The notes beneath the pieces are model-generated. The model worked only from the letters and a program-made list of their open reading frames with translations, had not been told where the DNA came from and made no database searches. From Atriophallophorus winterbourni (taxonomy: Eukaryota; Platyhelminthes; Trematoda; Plagiorchiida; Microphallidae): a stretch of DNA of 64,000 nt. Of the stretch, positions 55,231 to 64,000 are shown piece after piece. Where the stretch lies: NCBI GenBank assembly GCA_013407085.1, contig JACCGJ010003321.1, positions 1-64,000 on the forward strand, written 5' to 3'. How positions within the stretch are numbered: position 1 is the stretch's first letter; each line of letters opens with the position of its first letter. The position numbers and the translations under genes were made by a program.

Positions 55231-55711
55231 CCTTGTATGTTGTCAAGCGGAGTGACGAGAAAAGCTTGTTATGATGCATGGCAGTGAAAGCCGCAAGGAA
55301 GCTGCCGTGCTGATGTTGCTCTACTCGTTCACGAAACTTGTTTGAATGCATGTTCCATTCGAGGCACCTCTTCCCAGTTTGTCTTCTATAGAGGCCGTAG
55401 CAATTTAAGTCCCACCCTTCCCCATCTTGTAGGATTTTACTTTTCCATGGTTGTATGGCAGTTAAGCATTCGGTACGTGCTACTGGTGTAATGCTGTTGA
55501 TGATGAGCTCAAGTAAGAGCGAAACTCTAGTCCAGTGCTTCCAACGTGGACCGTCGTGATAAACTTGGTGAATATTTCGAAGAACTTGGTACTGATGAGT
55601 AGCCGCTAAAACATAATGAACCAACTCTTCAAGCACTCTATTCCGGTTGCCTGCTTTCTCTTTTTTCACGCGCTTGCTTATCTGCTTTTCCTGCGTCATA
55701 TTGCTTGGCAC
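55202..55711 (-). CDS. 169-codon ORF of unknown function
   Basis: An open minus frame directly abuts and slightly overlaps, tail to tail, the RTE frame ending at 55230. The protein is basic and rich in Trp, Tyr, His and Gln, with no Cys/His array or catalytic motif I recognise. It might be a chance antisense frame in RTE 3' sequence, or an exon. Its length in otherwise decayed DNA is the only reason to list it. Confidence 0.3.
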   Translation of the reverse strand: MPSNMTQEKQISKRVKKEKAGNRNRVLEELVHYVLAATHQYQVLRNIHQVYHDGPRWKHWTRVSLLLELIINSITPVARTECLTAIQPWKSKILQDGEGWDLNCYGLYRRQTGKRCLEWNMHSNKFRERVEQHQHGSFLAAFTAMHHNKLFSSLRLTTYKVMQTLQEDA

Positions 55712-56599
55712 TTTGTCTGGCTCCAGACTTGTGCTTCATGATGATGATGGTGATCGAGTGGTTCATGTTGCTTTCTCGTTGCTATATATTATTAAGCTTT
55801 CACATGTTGGCCATTATCCTTTTTGATTTACCTTCTCAGGTATAATCGACCTTGACCACGTCCAACTTGACTACTTTTCGAACATTCTTCTTTCATACTC
55901 GAATCTCATCAACACCCGTTGCTTGCCGCGCCAGTTCAATTTTCTAAACCCTCAACGCAATGTTAATGAACCAATGACGTTTTTCACCCTTTTACACACA
56001 CACGTGACTATAAATGCCTCACTACCCTGGCCCGATGTTTTTACTCGTTCTCTTGTAAATACTGAAATAATGTTAATTCATCAGCGTTCAAAGTTAGTTA
56101 ATCTCCCACCCTGTCAACGTTTCATTGTTTTAGCGATTTTCAAAGTCATTCCTTGTGTGTATTTAATTTCTTTTTTTGCTAAAATGAGATTAAAATATAA
56201 GTTTTCGGGAAGTAATTTTACCGTTCTAGCGGGTTTGAGTGGTCATGATTTCTTGCAGGCCTAGCGATTAATTATTTGTCCTATTCCCGTTCAAAAACGT
56301 GTATCTGTTCGACGCAATGTTGGAAGGTTTATTGTACCATACAAGGCGCAAACGGGTATTGCCAGCAGTAATGGGAAAATGAACACGATCCTGTCCAACG
56401 TATGAACCGAACACATCTCCAGAGCTTGGTTCCACAAAAGTCGCATACGAGCATTGGTCGTAGCGATGTGATAAAGGAAACTGTTCTGGATGACCTGCCA
56501 CATGGATTACGTTAAGAATCTTGGGGTAGCTTAATCGCATGTTTATTTGACAGCTCCGTGGATCTTTTCTTTGTTGAATAGCTCATTTTCCAGCTGAAG
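55712..56599. other. Unassigned stretch with short ORFs
   Basis: ORF 55923-56264 (113 codons, plus) has a hydrophobic end but no domain. Minus frames at 56268-56540 overlap one another. There is a GAT repeat near 55740. I see no gene to support. Confidence 0.4.
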
Positions 56600-56890
56600 A
56601 GCTTTGGATCCGTCCTCGGACCAATCCTCTTCGCGCTTTATGCTAATGACATACCGGCTCTCATTAAATGCAAGATCGTACTGCTCGCGGACGATATAAA
56701 AGTGTGGTAGAAAATAAGTAAGTCGGAAGACTGCGAACTGCTCCAGAAGGATCTGGACAAACTCTTGGTCCCTAAAAATTCGCATATTCTTCAATTTCCA
56801 AAAGTGTTATATTATTCTGTGGTTTTTTGTAAATCTATATGCTTTTTAGACCATTAAAATTGAATTGGATGCCTTAAATTAATGAAGATA
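56600..56890 (+). pseudogene. CR1-type RT fragment and 3' end
   Basis: The plus strand reads FGSVLGPILFALYANDIPAL then IVLLADDIKVW, the fourth and catalytic RT motifs of CR1 LINEs. A jump follows at about 56815 to the CR1 3' terminal sequence TATGCTTTTTAGACCATTAA, also seen near 59950. The catalytic Asp pair is present but the fragment is short. Confidence 0.7.
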
Positions 56891-57264
56891 AGAAATTGAG
56901 CCTCCTAGTGCTCTCTTAAATATAGAAAGCGATCACATTTGATTTCATGTTCCTCTTACAATGTAAATGGGTAAACTTGTCAAATCTTTCACATGCTACT
57001 AGCTTTTGGGTCAGCGCGCTATTTGAGAATGTTTTTGTTTTCAATTACGTTCCAGTTGTAAAAATGTTGATGTCTCAAAGCAATTGTTTCCTTGACGTGC
57101 TTTTGTCCATTCGGTACGCGAACACTGTCGCTCGAATTACTTAATCGCGTTCCTCAGAAAGAGCAGTCGTCTAACATATCTTAACATAACATCAGAAGTA
57201 TTGCATGCAATCGAAGGAAACAGCTGGACTGTATCAGCTTTTACTCTGCTAGTCACTAGATCCA

Positions 57265-57480
57265 GCCAAAATGATTTTATTATGCATCTGATGGCGGGAC
57301 AGGATTAGTTCAGTCACCCATACCCGCTCACCGCATGCGGCCAACCAATCTGCCCTAAATCCTGTCTCAGAACTGGTTGAAATAGTCATGAAAAAAGAGT
57401 TTGCAATGAATCGGTTATAGCAAGATTTTGGTAACGTTTCGCTTCTGAACACAGAAGTTTCGTCAGACCAAGATTGTCGG
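57265..57480 (-). repeat. Penelope-associated repeat (pLTR-like), copy 1
   Basis: About 216 bp nearly identical to 60174-60390 in the same orientation, starting near ATTATGCATCTGATGGCGGG and ending at the hammerhead-like motif. A shorter inverted match lies at 62715-62800. Their position just upstream and downstream of Penelope element 2 suggests they are its terminal repeats. Confidence 0.7.
57428..57471 (-). ncRNA. Hammerhead-ribozyme-like motif in Penelope repeat, copy 1
   Basis: Minus strand: TTGGT, CTGACGA, AA, helix II CTTCTG-TGTT-CAGAAG, C, GAAAC, GTT, ACCAA. TTGGT pairs with ACCAA as helix I and all conserved core bases are present. Helix III is reduced to AC/GT without a loop. It has unpaired AA opposite C next to the core, so activity is uncertain. 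Confidence 0.65.
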
Positions 57481-57875
57481 CGTGCGTTATTTACACTTTT
57501 GCCTCCTGTAGAAACCCGAGAGGGCACATCAACCAATGAGGTGATGCGTGTGTGTGTTCGAAGTGATTTACTACAGAAACCCGAGAAGTTAAGGGTAGAC
57601 ATTACGTGCGGTGTATGTATTTCTATCAGCCAATAAGAATTGGCAGTCGTACGAGTAAAATTTGAGTGTTTTCAGGCGTGAAGGGTTTTCCTCGTTTCAT
57701 GAATAAATGAAATTTTTCGTTTTTTATTAAAAACACGTAAAACATATAAGATTGACAGGCATACAGTTGATTCCCAATGTGAAACAAACAAGCTCTCGCA
57801 TAGATAGCAATTTTTCTAGATGACCTGAAGAGATAGTAAACAACCATTGCTTCTTTTCCAGAGCTTAGAACATAT

Positions 57876-58275
57876 TCAAGATTCAAGATTCAAGAATATA
57901 TGGTGAGAAAAAGCACATAGCTTCACAATTACCATATCATAGTAAATATGCGTTCAATAAGAGTTATAAAAAAATCAATTATACGATGTCACGATGTCAA
58001 GTAATATGCTTACCCTGAGTCAAAACATGGGCATCGTCAAATCGTTATGTAACAAATAATTGTCCAAGGTTCGAGTGAATGTTTGGATACAGGGAGAGGT
58101 GATAATTGCTTCGGTAAGGGCATTCCACAGAAAGCAGACACATACCGAATAGAAATTTCGGCGACAATTAGTACGGGAATGGGGAATTTGTAGTGCCGCT
58201 GAGTGGCTACGTGTAATTCCTGAACAAATGTTTAAGTGGATGATCTGGAGTATTCAATATCTTGTAAGTAATGAT
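57876..58275 (-). pseudogene. CR1 3' end, minus orientation
   Basis: Reverse complement of the tail of the CR1 at 50800-51222. On minus it reads ILNTPDHPLKHLF-like, then RSHSAALEIPHS and RRNFYSVCVCFLWNALTEA-like, and terminates in TTGAATC repeats (57876-57895 on plus as GATTCAAGATTCAAG). Confidence 0.75.
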
Positions 58276-58768
58276 AACGTCCTCTTACCAGGTCACACTT
58301 TCATTTGTGAATTTAATTCTTTACTCATCTAGTGAAAAACATACGGTTATATGGATCGTCCTTAAATTTCACATTTGTGGACAACATAGTATAACAATAC
58401 AACAATAGAGTTAACCTCATATGAACGACCTGGTTGCTTAGTGCTAGTGAAATTGAGGTCGTAGAATGCCATGAGAATCTGATTAATAATGTACAATACC
58501 AATGCTGAATCTGTAAGAATTTTTCCCTGTGTGTCAATTTATCGACCCTGAGAGCTACCCATTAACAGCAACAAATTGTCGAGTACTGCTTACGTAGTCG
58601 AACACAAGTAGGGATTGGTGACTACAACCCCGCAACACCTGGAATCCGATCAGTTCGACAGATTGTTTTTCCTAGGTTCATACCAAATCCGAGACGGTGA
58701 GGCGATCAGAAACAGAGCGAAGTTTCTGAGACTCCTTCGCTGCAAACCTAGATGCTTGAAATCGCTCT
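58276..58768. other. Unassigned stretch
   Basis: No supported coding sequence. The minus ORF 58325-58537 has no recognised domain. Confidence 0.4.
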
Positions 58769-59010
58769 TCAGATGACCTCACAATGCACGCGGTAATTTA
58801 GGCTGCCGCACACATAGAAGCCAACATCACTTTCCGACTTGGGCAAGCTTAAAATAGTCTGCCTAAAGTGATATTGGTACTGGAATGGATTACCGATCTG
58901 CAACACCTTGCATTTTTGGAAATTGAATTGAACTAAGAAAAGCACTGGACCGAGAACGGAACCTTGCGGTACACCACTGGAGGTATTAATGACTCCTTTC
59001 AATGGGTAAA
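58769..59010 (-). pseudogene. CR1 RT fragment with internal deletion, minus
   Basis: Minus frame reads INTSSGVPQGSVLGPVLFLV then jumps to FQKCKVLQIGNPFQYQYHF and VGFYVCGSLNYRVHCEVI. Compared with 49630-49990, the segment including the FADD motif is deleted in frame. Confidence 0.75.
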
Positions 59011-59395
59011 TGGACAACACCCGACGGTAATGAGTTTCATAAGAAAATAAATGCGCACCAGATAAAGGCACCGTCGATTGTGATGGCAATCCGTATTCGT
59101 TTGTACTGTAACAATTGTACCGAATGCTCAGTCATATTTTGTTTCGTTTACACGTTGTTACAGCCAGATGAATTCACATGGCGTGCACTCCACCTACCTA
59201 ATCAGCTTAAAAATAAAACGTAACATTTTATTACCAACTGTCACACCTTCTCATCTGAAAGCATGAAATGTTTCTAAAATGTGTCGACCGTGAGGGGTCC
59301 ATTTCAGACGTTCTGTGTTATCTTGGTTATGAAAACAATGAATACACTAACATGTGTGTGTAGTGTAGATCGTGAATGAAATGTAGCAGGTTTTT

Positions 59396-59990
59396 TACTC
59401 TGTCCGTGTCTGTTTTAGTTGGAACAGTTTACCTTCAACCGTTGCTCACGCCACTAACTTGGAAAAATAGATGCACCACTAAGTTCAATAGAAACACTAC
59501 CAAGTCAATCAGTTGTTGACGTGTTTTAAACAATTTCAGCAGATACGATAGATCACGGTGTTCCAACAGTACAGTCCGTGTCTGTTTTAGTTGGACATTC
59601 GCATACCGCATTGTTCGTCATAAACTCATCGAGTTATGAAGCGAAAACCTCAACAGATTCTGATCGTGTGATTTCGTCCCAAGCTGCAGCATTTTACATT
59701 TCGAAACTGCGGGGACGAAAGCCCGTGTATACTGAATTCCATTCCATTTAGACGCGTCGCCGAGGCTGATGGTGTTGATTTGGCCTTGCAAACCACTAAC
59801 TTACATGACTTTAAAACGAAATTAGACGAATTTTTATTGCATTATTCGTTCCCAGAACACTTATATACTGTTTAATCTATGTTCTTATATTGTTTATACA
59901 CTTAAATTTCAATTTTTACCATCCTATGGTTGTTGTTAAGCTTGTTGCTTTTTAGACCATTAAAAACCTTGAGTTACCTTGAAACCACTA
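59396..59990 (+). pseudogene. CR1 C-terminal and 3' end remnants, plus
   Basis: Two short blocks at 59396 and 59570 share CTGTCCGTGTCTGTTTTAGT with each other and match 63090-63120 inverted. From 59651 the sequence reads the C-terminal part of CR1 ORF2, ending NLHDFKTKLDEFLLHYSFPE at about 59870. The 3' tail ending near GCTTTTTAGACCATTAAAAA (59950) follows. Confidence 0.7.
59651..59752 (+). repeat. 102-bp segment duplicated at 61111, copy 1
   Basis: CAACAGATTCTGATCGTGTG to CATTCCATTTAGA is identical, base for base by eye, to 61111-61212. Here it is part of a CR1 C-terminal region and in context with what follows, so this is likely the source. Confidence 0.85.
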
Positions 59991-60173
59991 GCATGGTTTT
60001 GACCTAGGTCAGTGGTCGCTATGCCGACAACATTGCTGTAACCACACAGCAACCCAATTCAACTTAACACAGCGGTCAACATGAGCAAAAGTACATTACT
60101 AAAGGGGCTAACGATCAACAAATAATACATAGGCAGACCCGGTATACTCGCTTAGGGCAAGGCCATTAAAATA

Positions 60174-60390
60174 ATGGTTTTATTATGCATCTGATGGCGG
60201 GACAGGACGAGTTCAGTCACCCATGCCCGCTCACCGCATGCGGCCAACCAATCTGCCCTAAATCATGTCTCAGAACTGGTTGAAATAGTCATGAAAAAAG
60301 AGTTTGCAATGAATCGGTTATAGCAAGATTTTGGTAACGTTTCGCTTCTGAACACAGAAGCTTCGTCATACCAAGATTGTCGGTACGAAC
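60174..60390 (-). repeat. Penelope-associated repeat (pLTR-like), copy 2
   Basis: Near-identical to 57265-57480. It lies just upstream of the ORF of Penelope element 2 (starts 60473), in inverse orientation to the downstream copy at 62726. Confidence 0.75.
60331..60374 (-). ncRNA. Hammerhead-ribozyme-like motif in Penelope repeat, copy 2
   Basis: Minus strand: TTGGT, ATGACGA, A, helix II GCTTCTG-TGTT-CAGAAGC (7 bp, perfect), GAAAC, GTT, ACCAA. The first core base is A where C is required, as in the motif at 47891. Helix II is stronger than in copy 1. Confidence 0.55.
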
Positions 60391-60472
60391 AGTGGTAAGA
60401 TTTAAATGACATTTTCTTGACCAATCCTGGATTCGCTAAGATAGACAGGCGAGATCAAGACACGCCGAGGTC

Positions 60473-62519
60473 ATGGCCACAAAGACCGAGCACATAAAAG
60501 AAAGACAGGTACGTAAATTCAGCACTTTGTTAACTTCAAAAGATAAATGTACCTCTGCTAGTTCTTTTGATGACAGTAGTCGACCATATTCTAAGGCAAT
60601 TAATTTATCAGATAGGCCGCTATCGCAAACTGAACAAAGACAGTTGGAAAAGGGCTTGAACTTCTCTATAATTACAAAAATCTTAAAAGCTGAGGATGTT
60701 TTTCCATGCGTAGAATCCGCCTTCAACCAGCTACCTGAAAATCAGGCAGATGCACTGCGAAACGGTATATCTGGTATTATCATAAAACAACAACCAGAAA
60801 GGATGAACCTAACGCGAGATGAACAACAAGCACTACTTAAATTCCGAGAAGAAGAGGAAATAGTGATCATTAAGCCAGATAAAAGCAAGGTAACCGTGAT
60901 TCTTTCTAAAATGATTATAGAGATAAGGCAGAGTCACCTTGCTGAAGGTCCGTATCTAGTTATTGACAACCGTAGAGCGACGACCATTATGAATAACCGT
61001 AAGACTGTTGTTCCAAAATCTGCTCAGATACCCAGGTTCTATGGACATCCGAAGATACATAAGGTATGCGTTCCCTTGAGGCCCATTGTGACGACAGTTG
61101 ATCGCCAACCCAACAGATTCTGATCGTGTGATTTCGTCCCAAGCTGCAGCATTTTACATTTCGAAACTGCGGGGACGAAAGCCCGTGTATACTGAATTCC
61201 ATTCCATTTAGATTCGAATTGGCTAAGCACCTTGCTCAGCTTTTGAAACCACTGATTGGAACAAGAATTCTTCTATTAAGAACTCGTTTGATTTTGTTCG
61301 TCGCTTAAGTACCGTAACAGTTGGGGAGAATGAGCTGATGGTTGGTTTTGACGTATGCTCCTTGTTCACGAATGTTGACACTACAAGCGCTTTCGAATTA
61401 TCGAGGATGTCACTCAACTCCGATATGACCTTGAAGGATCGTATCAACTAGAGTGTACAACGAATCATCAACGGTGTAGCAATTTGTCTAAATATGAATC
61501 ATTTCTTATTATATGGACAAGCGAAGCGATGTTCTATTGATGGGCTCACCTATTTCCCCATTGCTGGCGAATATGTACATGAAGCACTTCGAAGAGATAG
61601 CTTTGAGTAACGAAGCGTTAAAACAAAAAATATGGTAGCGCTATGTCGACAATTCATTCGTCATCATAAAGCGAAACAGACTAGAAGCATTTCATAGTTA
61701 ACTCAATGATTTGAATCCGAAAATCCAGGTCAGAAAAGAAACCGAGTCTACGGAAGGAACACTTCCGTTCTTGGACTAACTCGGCAAGATAGCGACAAGA
61801 TAAGAACAAAGGTATATTGTAAGCCAAACGACACGGATGTCATTTTCAGTTTCACATCTGGGCACCATAAAAGGGTATTTCAGTCCGTAGCAAAATCGAT
61901 ATTCTACAAGGTTGACCGCCTCTCCAGCGATGATGCGATAAGAGACTAGCTCACGAAGAAGTCAGTCGCCGACTTGCAAATCATGGTTACACCAAGAGCT
62001 TAATTAAGCGCCAATTGAACCGAGTTAAGCGTCCGCAACCGAAAACGGAAAATGTTTGGTGGACTACGGTATCTCTACCCATATATCAAAAGCGCCTCCG
62101 AACGCATAAGTCAAATCTCAAATAACGAAGAAGAAGTATTAGAGTAACATATAAGGGAGGTAGAACTCTCAGCTCCGTATTAATACATCTCAATGACTCC
62201 TCAAGGTTGTGCGGGTGTTTATATTGGGCAAACGTCTAGAGAACTTTGCACATGGGCTAACGAACACAGGAAACGAGTAGAAATGCAACCCCGCAATCCC
62301 AGTGAATATCAATCACTGATTCGTGATTCTGCCCTAGCTGAACACGTGCTAGACACTGGACACCTAGTAGATCTTGATAACGTGGAAGTGATACGATGGG
62401 GTGTAAAATCTTATAAGGAAAGACTTCACGCCGAGGCTGTTAAAATAACAAAGACTGGGGCGAATGCGGTGAACAAGGTGGATGGGGCGGATATCTCGGT
62501 TCGATTCTGCAGCGTATAA
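60473..62519 (+). pseudogene. Penelope-like element 2 ORF (RT and GIY-YIG), broken
   Basis: The N-terminal 216-codon frame 60473-61123 is open, with EEEIVIIKPDKSKVTVIL and RFYGHPKIHKVCVPLRPIV. A 102-bp foreign segment then interrupts the RT at 61111. RT continues frame-broken: ELAKHLAQLLKPL near 61215, LMVGFDVCSLFTNVDT near 61337, MGSPISPLLANMYMKHFE near 61540, and RYVDNSFVII near 61640, where the second catalytic Asp is Asn. The GIY-YIG domain 62193-62519 keeps a good motif, GVYIGQTSREL, plus SLIRDSALAEHVLDTGH. Dead as a whole, but the endonuclease motif is better than in element 1. Confidence 0.87.
61111..61212 (+). repeat. 102-bp segment duplicated from 59651, copy 2, inside Penelope RT
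   Basis: Identical to 59651-59752. It splits the RT between the TCGCCAACC (Ser-Pro-Thr) codons and TTCGAATTG (Phe-Glu-Leu). Without it the RT reads on as expected from Penelope RTs. Confidence 0.85.
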
Positions 62520-62725
62520 GGATTACCTACATCACACCTAATACGCACATGATTACGTAAGCAGTGTGACTGCAGACGCTGACCTGTACAATTAATAAAC
62601 AATTGGGGATGAACCCAGCAAATAGGTTGTGTGATCAATTATCTTGATCTCCCCTGTCTAGCTTAGAGAAATCAGGATTGGTTAAGAAAATGCCATTTAA
62701 ACTTGAACACTTCGTACCGACGCCC

Positions 62726-62769
62726 TTGGTCTGACGAATCTTCTGTGTTCAGAAGCGGGAAGTTACCCA
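62726..62769 (+). ncRNA. Decayed hammerhead-like motif downstream of Penelope element 2
   Basis: TTGGT, CTGACGA, AT, CTTCTG-TGTT-CAGAAG, C, then GGGAAG where GAAAC is expected, then TTACCCAA. The core is damaged on the 3' side. Orientation matches the Penelope ORF. Confidence 0.5.
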
Positions 62770-62869
62770 AATCTTGCTATAACCGATTCATTTTAAAATT
62801 TATTTTCATGATTATGGACTCCAGATCGGTCAAGTTTTCAAATACATGGTTGAAGTAGTGTTCCATTAT

Positions 62870-63460
62870 ATAAAAATTTAGATTCAAATATTTAAATAGT
62901 ATAAAAAGCAACAGGCTTAACAACAACCATAGGATGGTAAAAATTGAAATGTAAGTATATAAACAAGATGAGAAATTAAATTAAGCAGTATATAAGTGTT
63001 GGGGAAACGAATAATTCAATGAAAATTCGTAAAATTTCGTTTTAAATTCGTGCAAACTAGTGGAAGGTTAAAGGTAAACTGTTCCAAGTAAAACACACGG
63101 ACAGAGTAAAAATACCTTCTACTCTTTAGGCGGGAATGGGATACCACCAGCACATATTCATGGGTCCGATAATTTCTCGTAACCCTTCGCGCGAATAAAT
63201 CGTGTAAGGGACGGTTCGTGATATGGAATGTTTTGTAATGTAAGATAAGTTCTCCTCTCCTCATCGATAGGGAAAGTCGAACAGATTCAGTTGAGTTATC
63301 CTTTCTTCATAAGGCTTGTTTCGGATGCTGAGAACTAGTTTTGTTGAGAGGTGATAGATTCGCTGCATAAGTTCCACATCATTCTTGAGCCACAGAGACC
63401 ATGACTGCACACCATATTCCGTGGCTGGTCTCAAGTATGTATTCATGATCATCGGGAATA
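62870..63460 (-). pseudogene. CR1 RT C-terminal region and 3' end, minus
   Basis: Minus frames 63261-63452 (YLRPATEYGVQSWSLWLKND, ERITQLNLFDFPYR) and 63016-63264 (RRGELILHYKTFH, SRRYFYSVRVFYLEQF) form the C-terminus of a CR1 RT with one frameshift. The 3' tail at 62870-63000 matches 59860-59990 inverted. Confidence 0.78.
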
Positions 63461-64000
63461 TCTTAGGCGAAACTTCCCAAATACCCGTTTGCGTAGATTA
63501 AGGAGACGTGTTGCCTTTGTAAAGGAATTGTTAGTTTGATGTGATAGTCAGGACAGGGAACATGAGTAAGTAGCGGTCAACCCACCACCACCTATTTGAC
63601 CTTACCGCTAAACAGCCTATAGTATTAGACAATAGACACGTTAACGGGCAGACGCATAATTTTGTTCTCTGATACTTTTGAATATTACTCGTCACTCGCT
63701 GGATTATTCTTACATCATTCGATTTCGCTTGAAGAGATCTATTAAACTCAATCATTTCTAGTGTCCTGTGATCAATATTTCGGAAGTTACTATTTTCCAC
63801 ATCACCGTGGAAATTGTGTGCGCGAGCAAAATTTGTTGTCGCTGTTTTGACCGATATTGTTCGGAAGACCTTCTCCTGCTGAATTCAACTAGCCGTGCCT
63901 CATTTGTGCGAGATCAAATCTACGGTCACCACGACTGTTTTACTCGGTAATTTGCATCCACTACATTGCGATACGTTTCCACACGAACCTCGCAAATTTC
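63461..64000. other. Right edge of window, partly CR1 sequence
   Basis: The first 70 bp continue the CR1 RT on minus (FTKATRLLNLRKRVFG-like). The rest, including the minus ORF 63531-63800, is unassigned. The feature is cut by the window edge. Confidence 0.4.

Noticed and set aside
57285..57320. CTGATGGCGGGACAGG as a second hammerhead in the Penelope repeat
   Set aside because: The GAAA block and cleavage site are absent.
1..64000. Bacterial-type operons, promoters, ribosome-binding sites or phage modules
   Set aside because: All recognisable proteins are eukaryotic retroelement proteins. There is no operon-like ORF packing.

Overview
The window is eukaryotic and consists almost entirely of transposable-element remains. 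I recognise no housekeeping or other host gene, and nothing bacterial or phage-like. The element mix points to a flatworm, most likely a trematode and possibly a schistosomatid. It includes a Gypsy/Ty3 element of the CsRn1 type with the unusual CHCC gag zinc motif, a BEL/Pao element, many CR1-type and RTE-type LINE fragments, Penelope-like elements with GIY-YIG domains, tRNA-like SINE pieces and AT-rich filler. The organism call is inference from element families only.

Region 1 (1-41540) is one large inverted duplication. The left arm (1-15378) reappears as its reverse complement at 28558-41540. The arms differ by scattered mismatches and a few indels, which I estimate by eye at 1-2 percent. 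Read outward to inward, each arm holds an RTE endonuclease fragment, a Gypsy gag fragment, a CsRn1-like Gypsy gag/protease piece split by an RTE insertion, exon-like tandem blocks, a 118-codon ORF of unknown origin, a tRNA-like repeat unit, a CR1 element and a Gypsy integrase fragment. The 13-kb spacer holds a third, direct copy of part of the arm (15377-28316). That copy is interrupted by a BEL/Pao element (15813-20234, target duplication GCGTT) and a Gypsy element (22876-27748, target duplication GTTA). Both arms keep the empty sites, so these two insertions came after the duplication. Only the left arm carries a four-unit tandem array (about 703 bp per unit) and a private 317-bp insertion.

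Region 2 (41540-64000) is a mosaic of nested retroelements: RTE endonuclease and RT pieces, at least six CR1 fragments on both strands, two Penelope-like elements (45.2-47.9 kb and 60.2-62.8 kb), a SINE-like insertion, a solo BEL/Pao LTR inside a CR1, and a perfect 93-bp-arm palindrome.

Three observations stand out. Minimal hammerhead-ribozyme motifs lie in the Penelope-associated repeats, and one copy sits on each strand of the perfect palindrome at 51898-52091. The BEL/Pao 5' LTR lacks exactly two short GT...AG segments that its 3' LTR and a solo LTR retain, as if it had been spliced. Finally, the nested insertions with clean target duplications and empty sites give a readable relative history of the whole inverted duplication.
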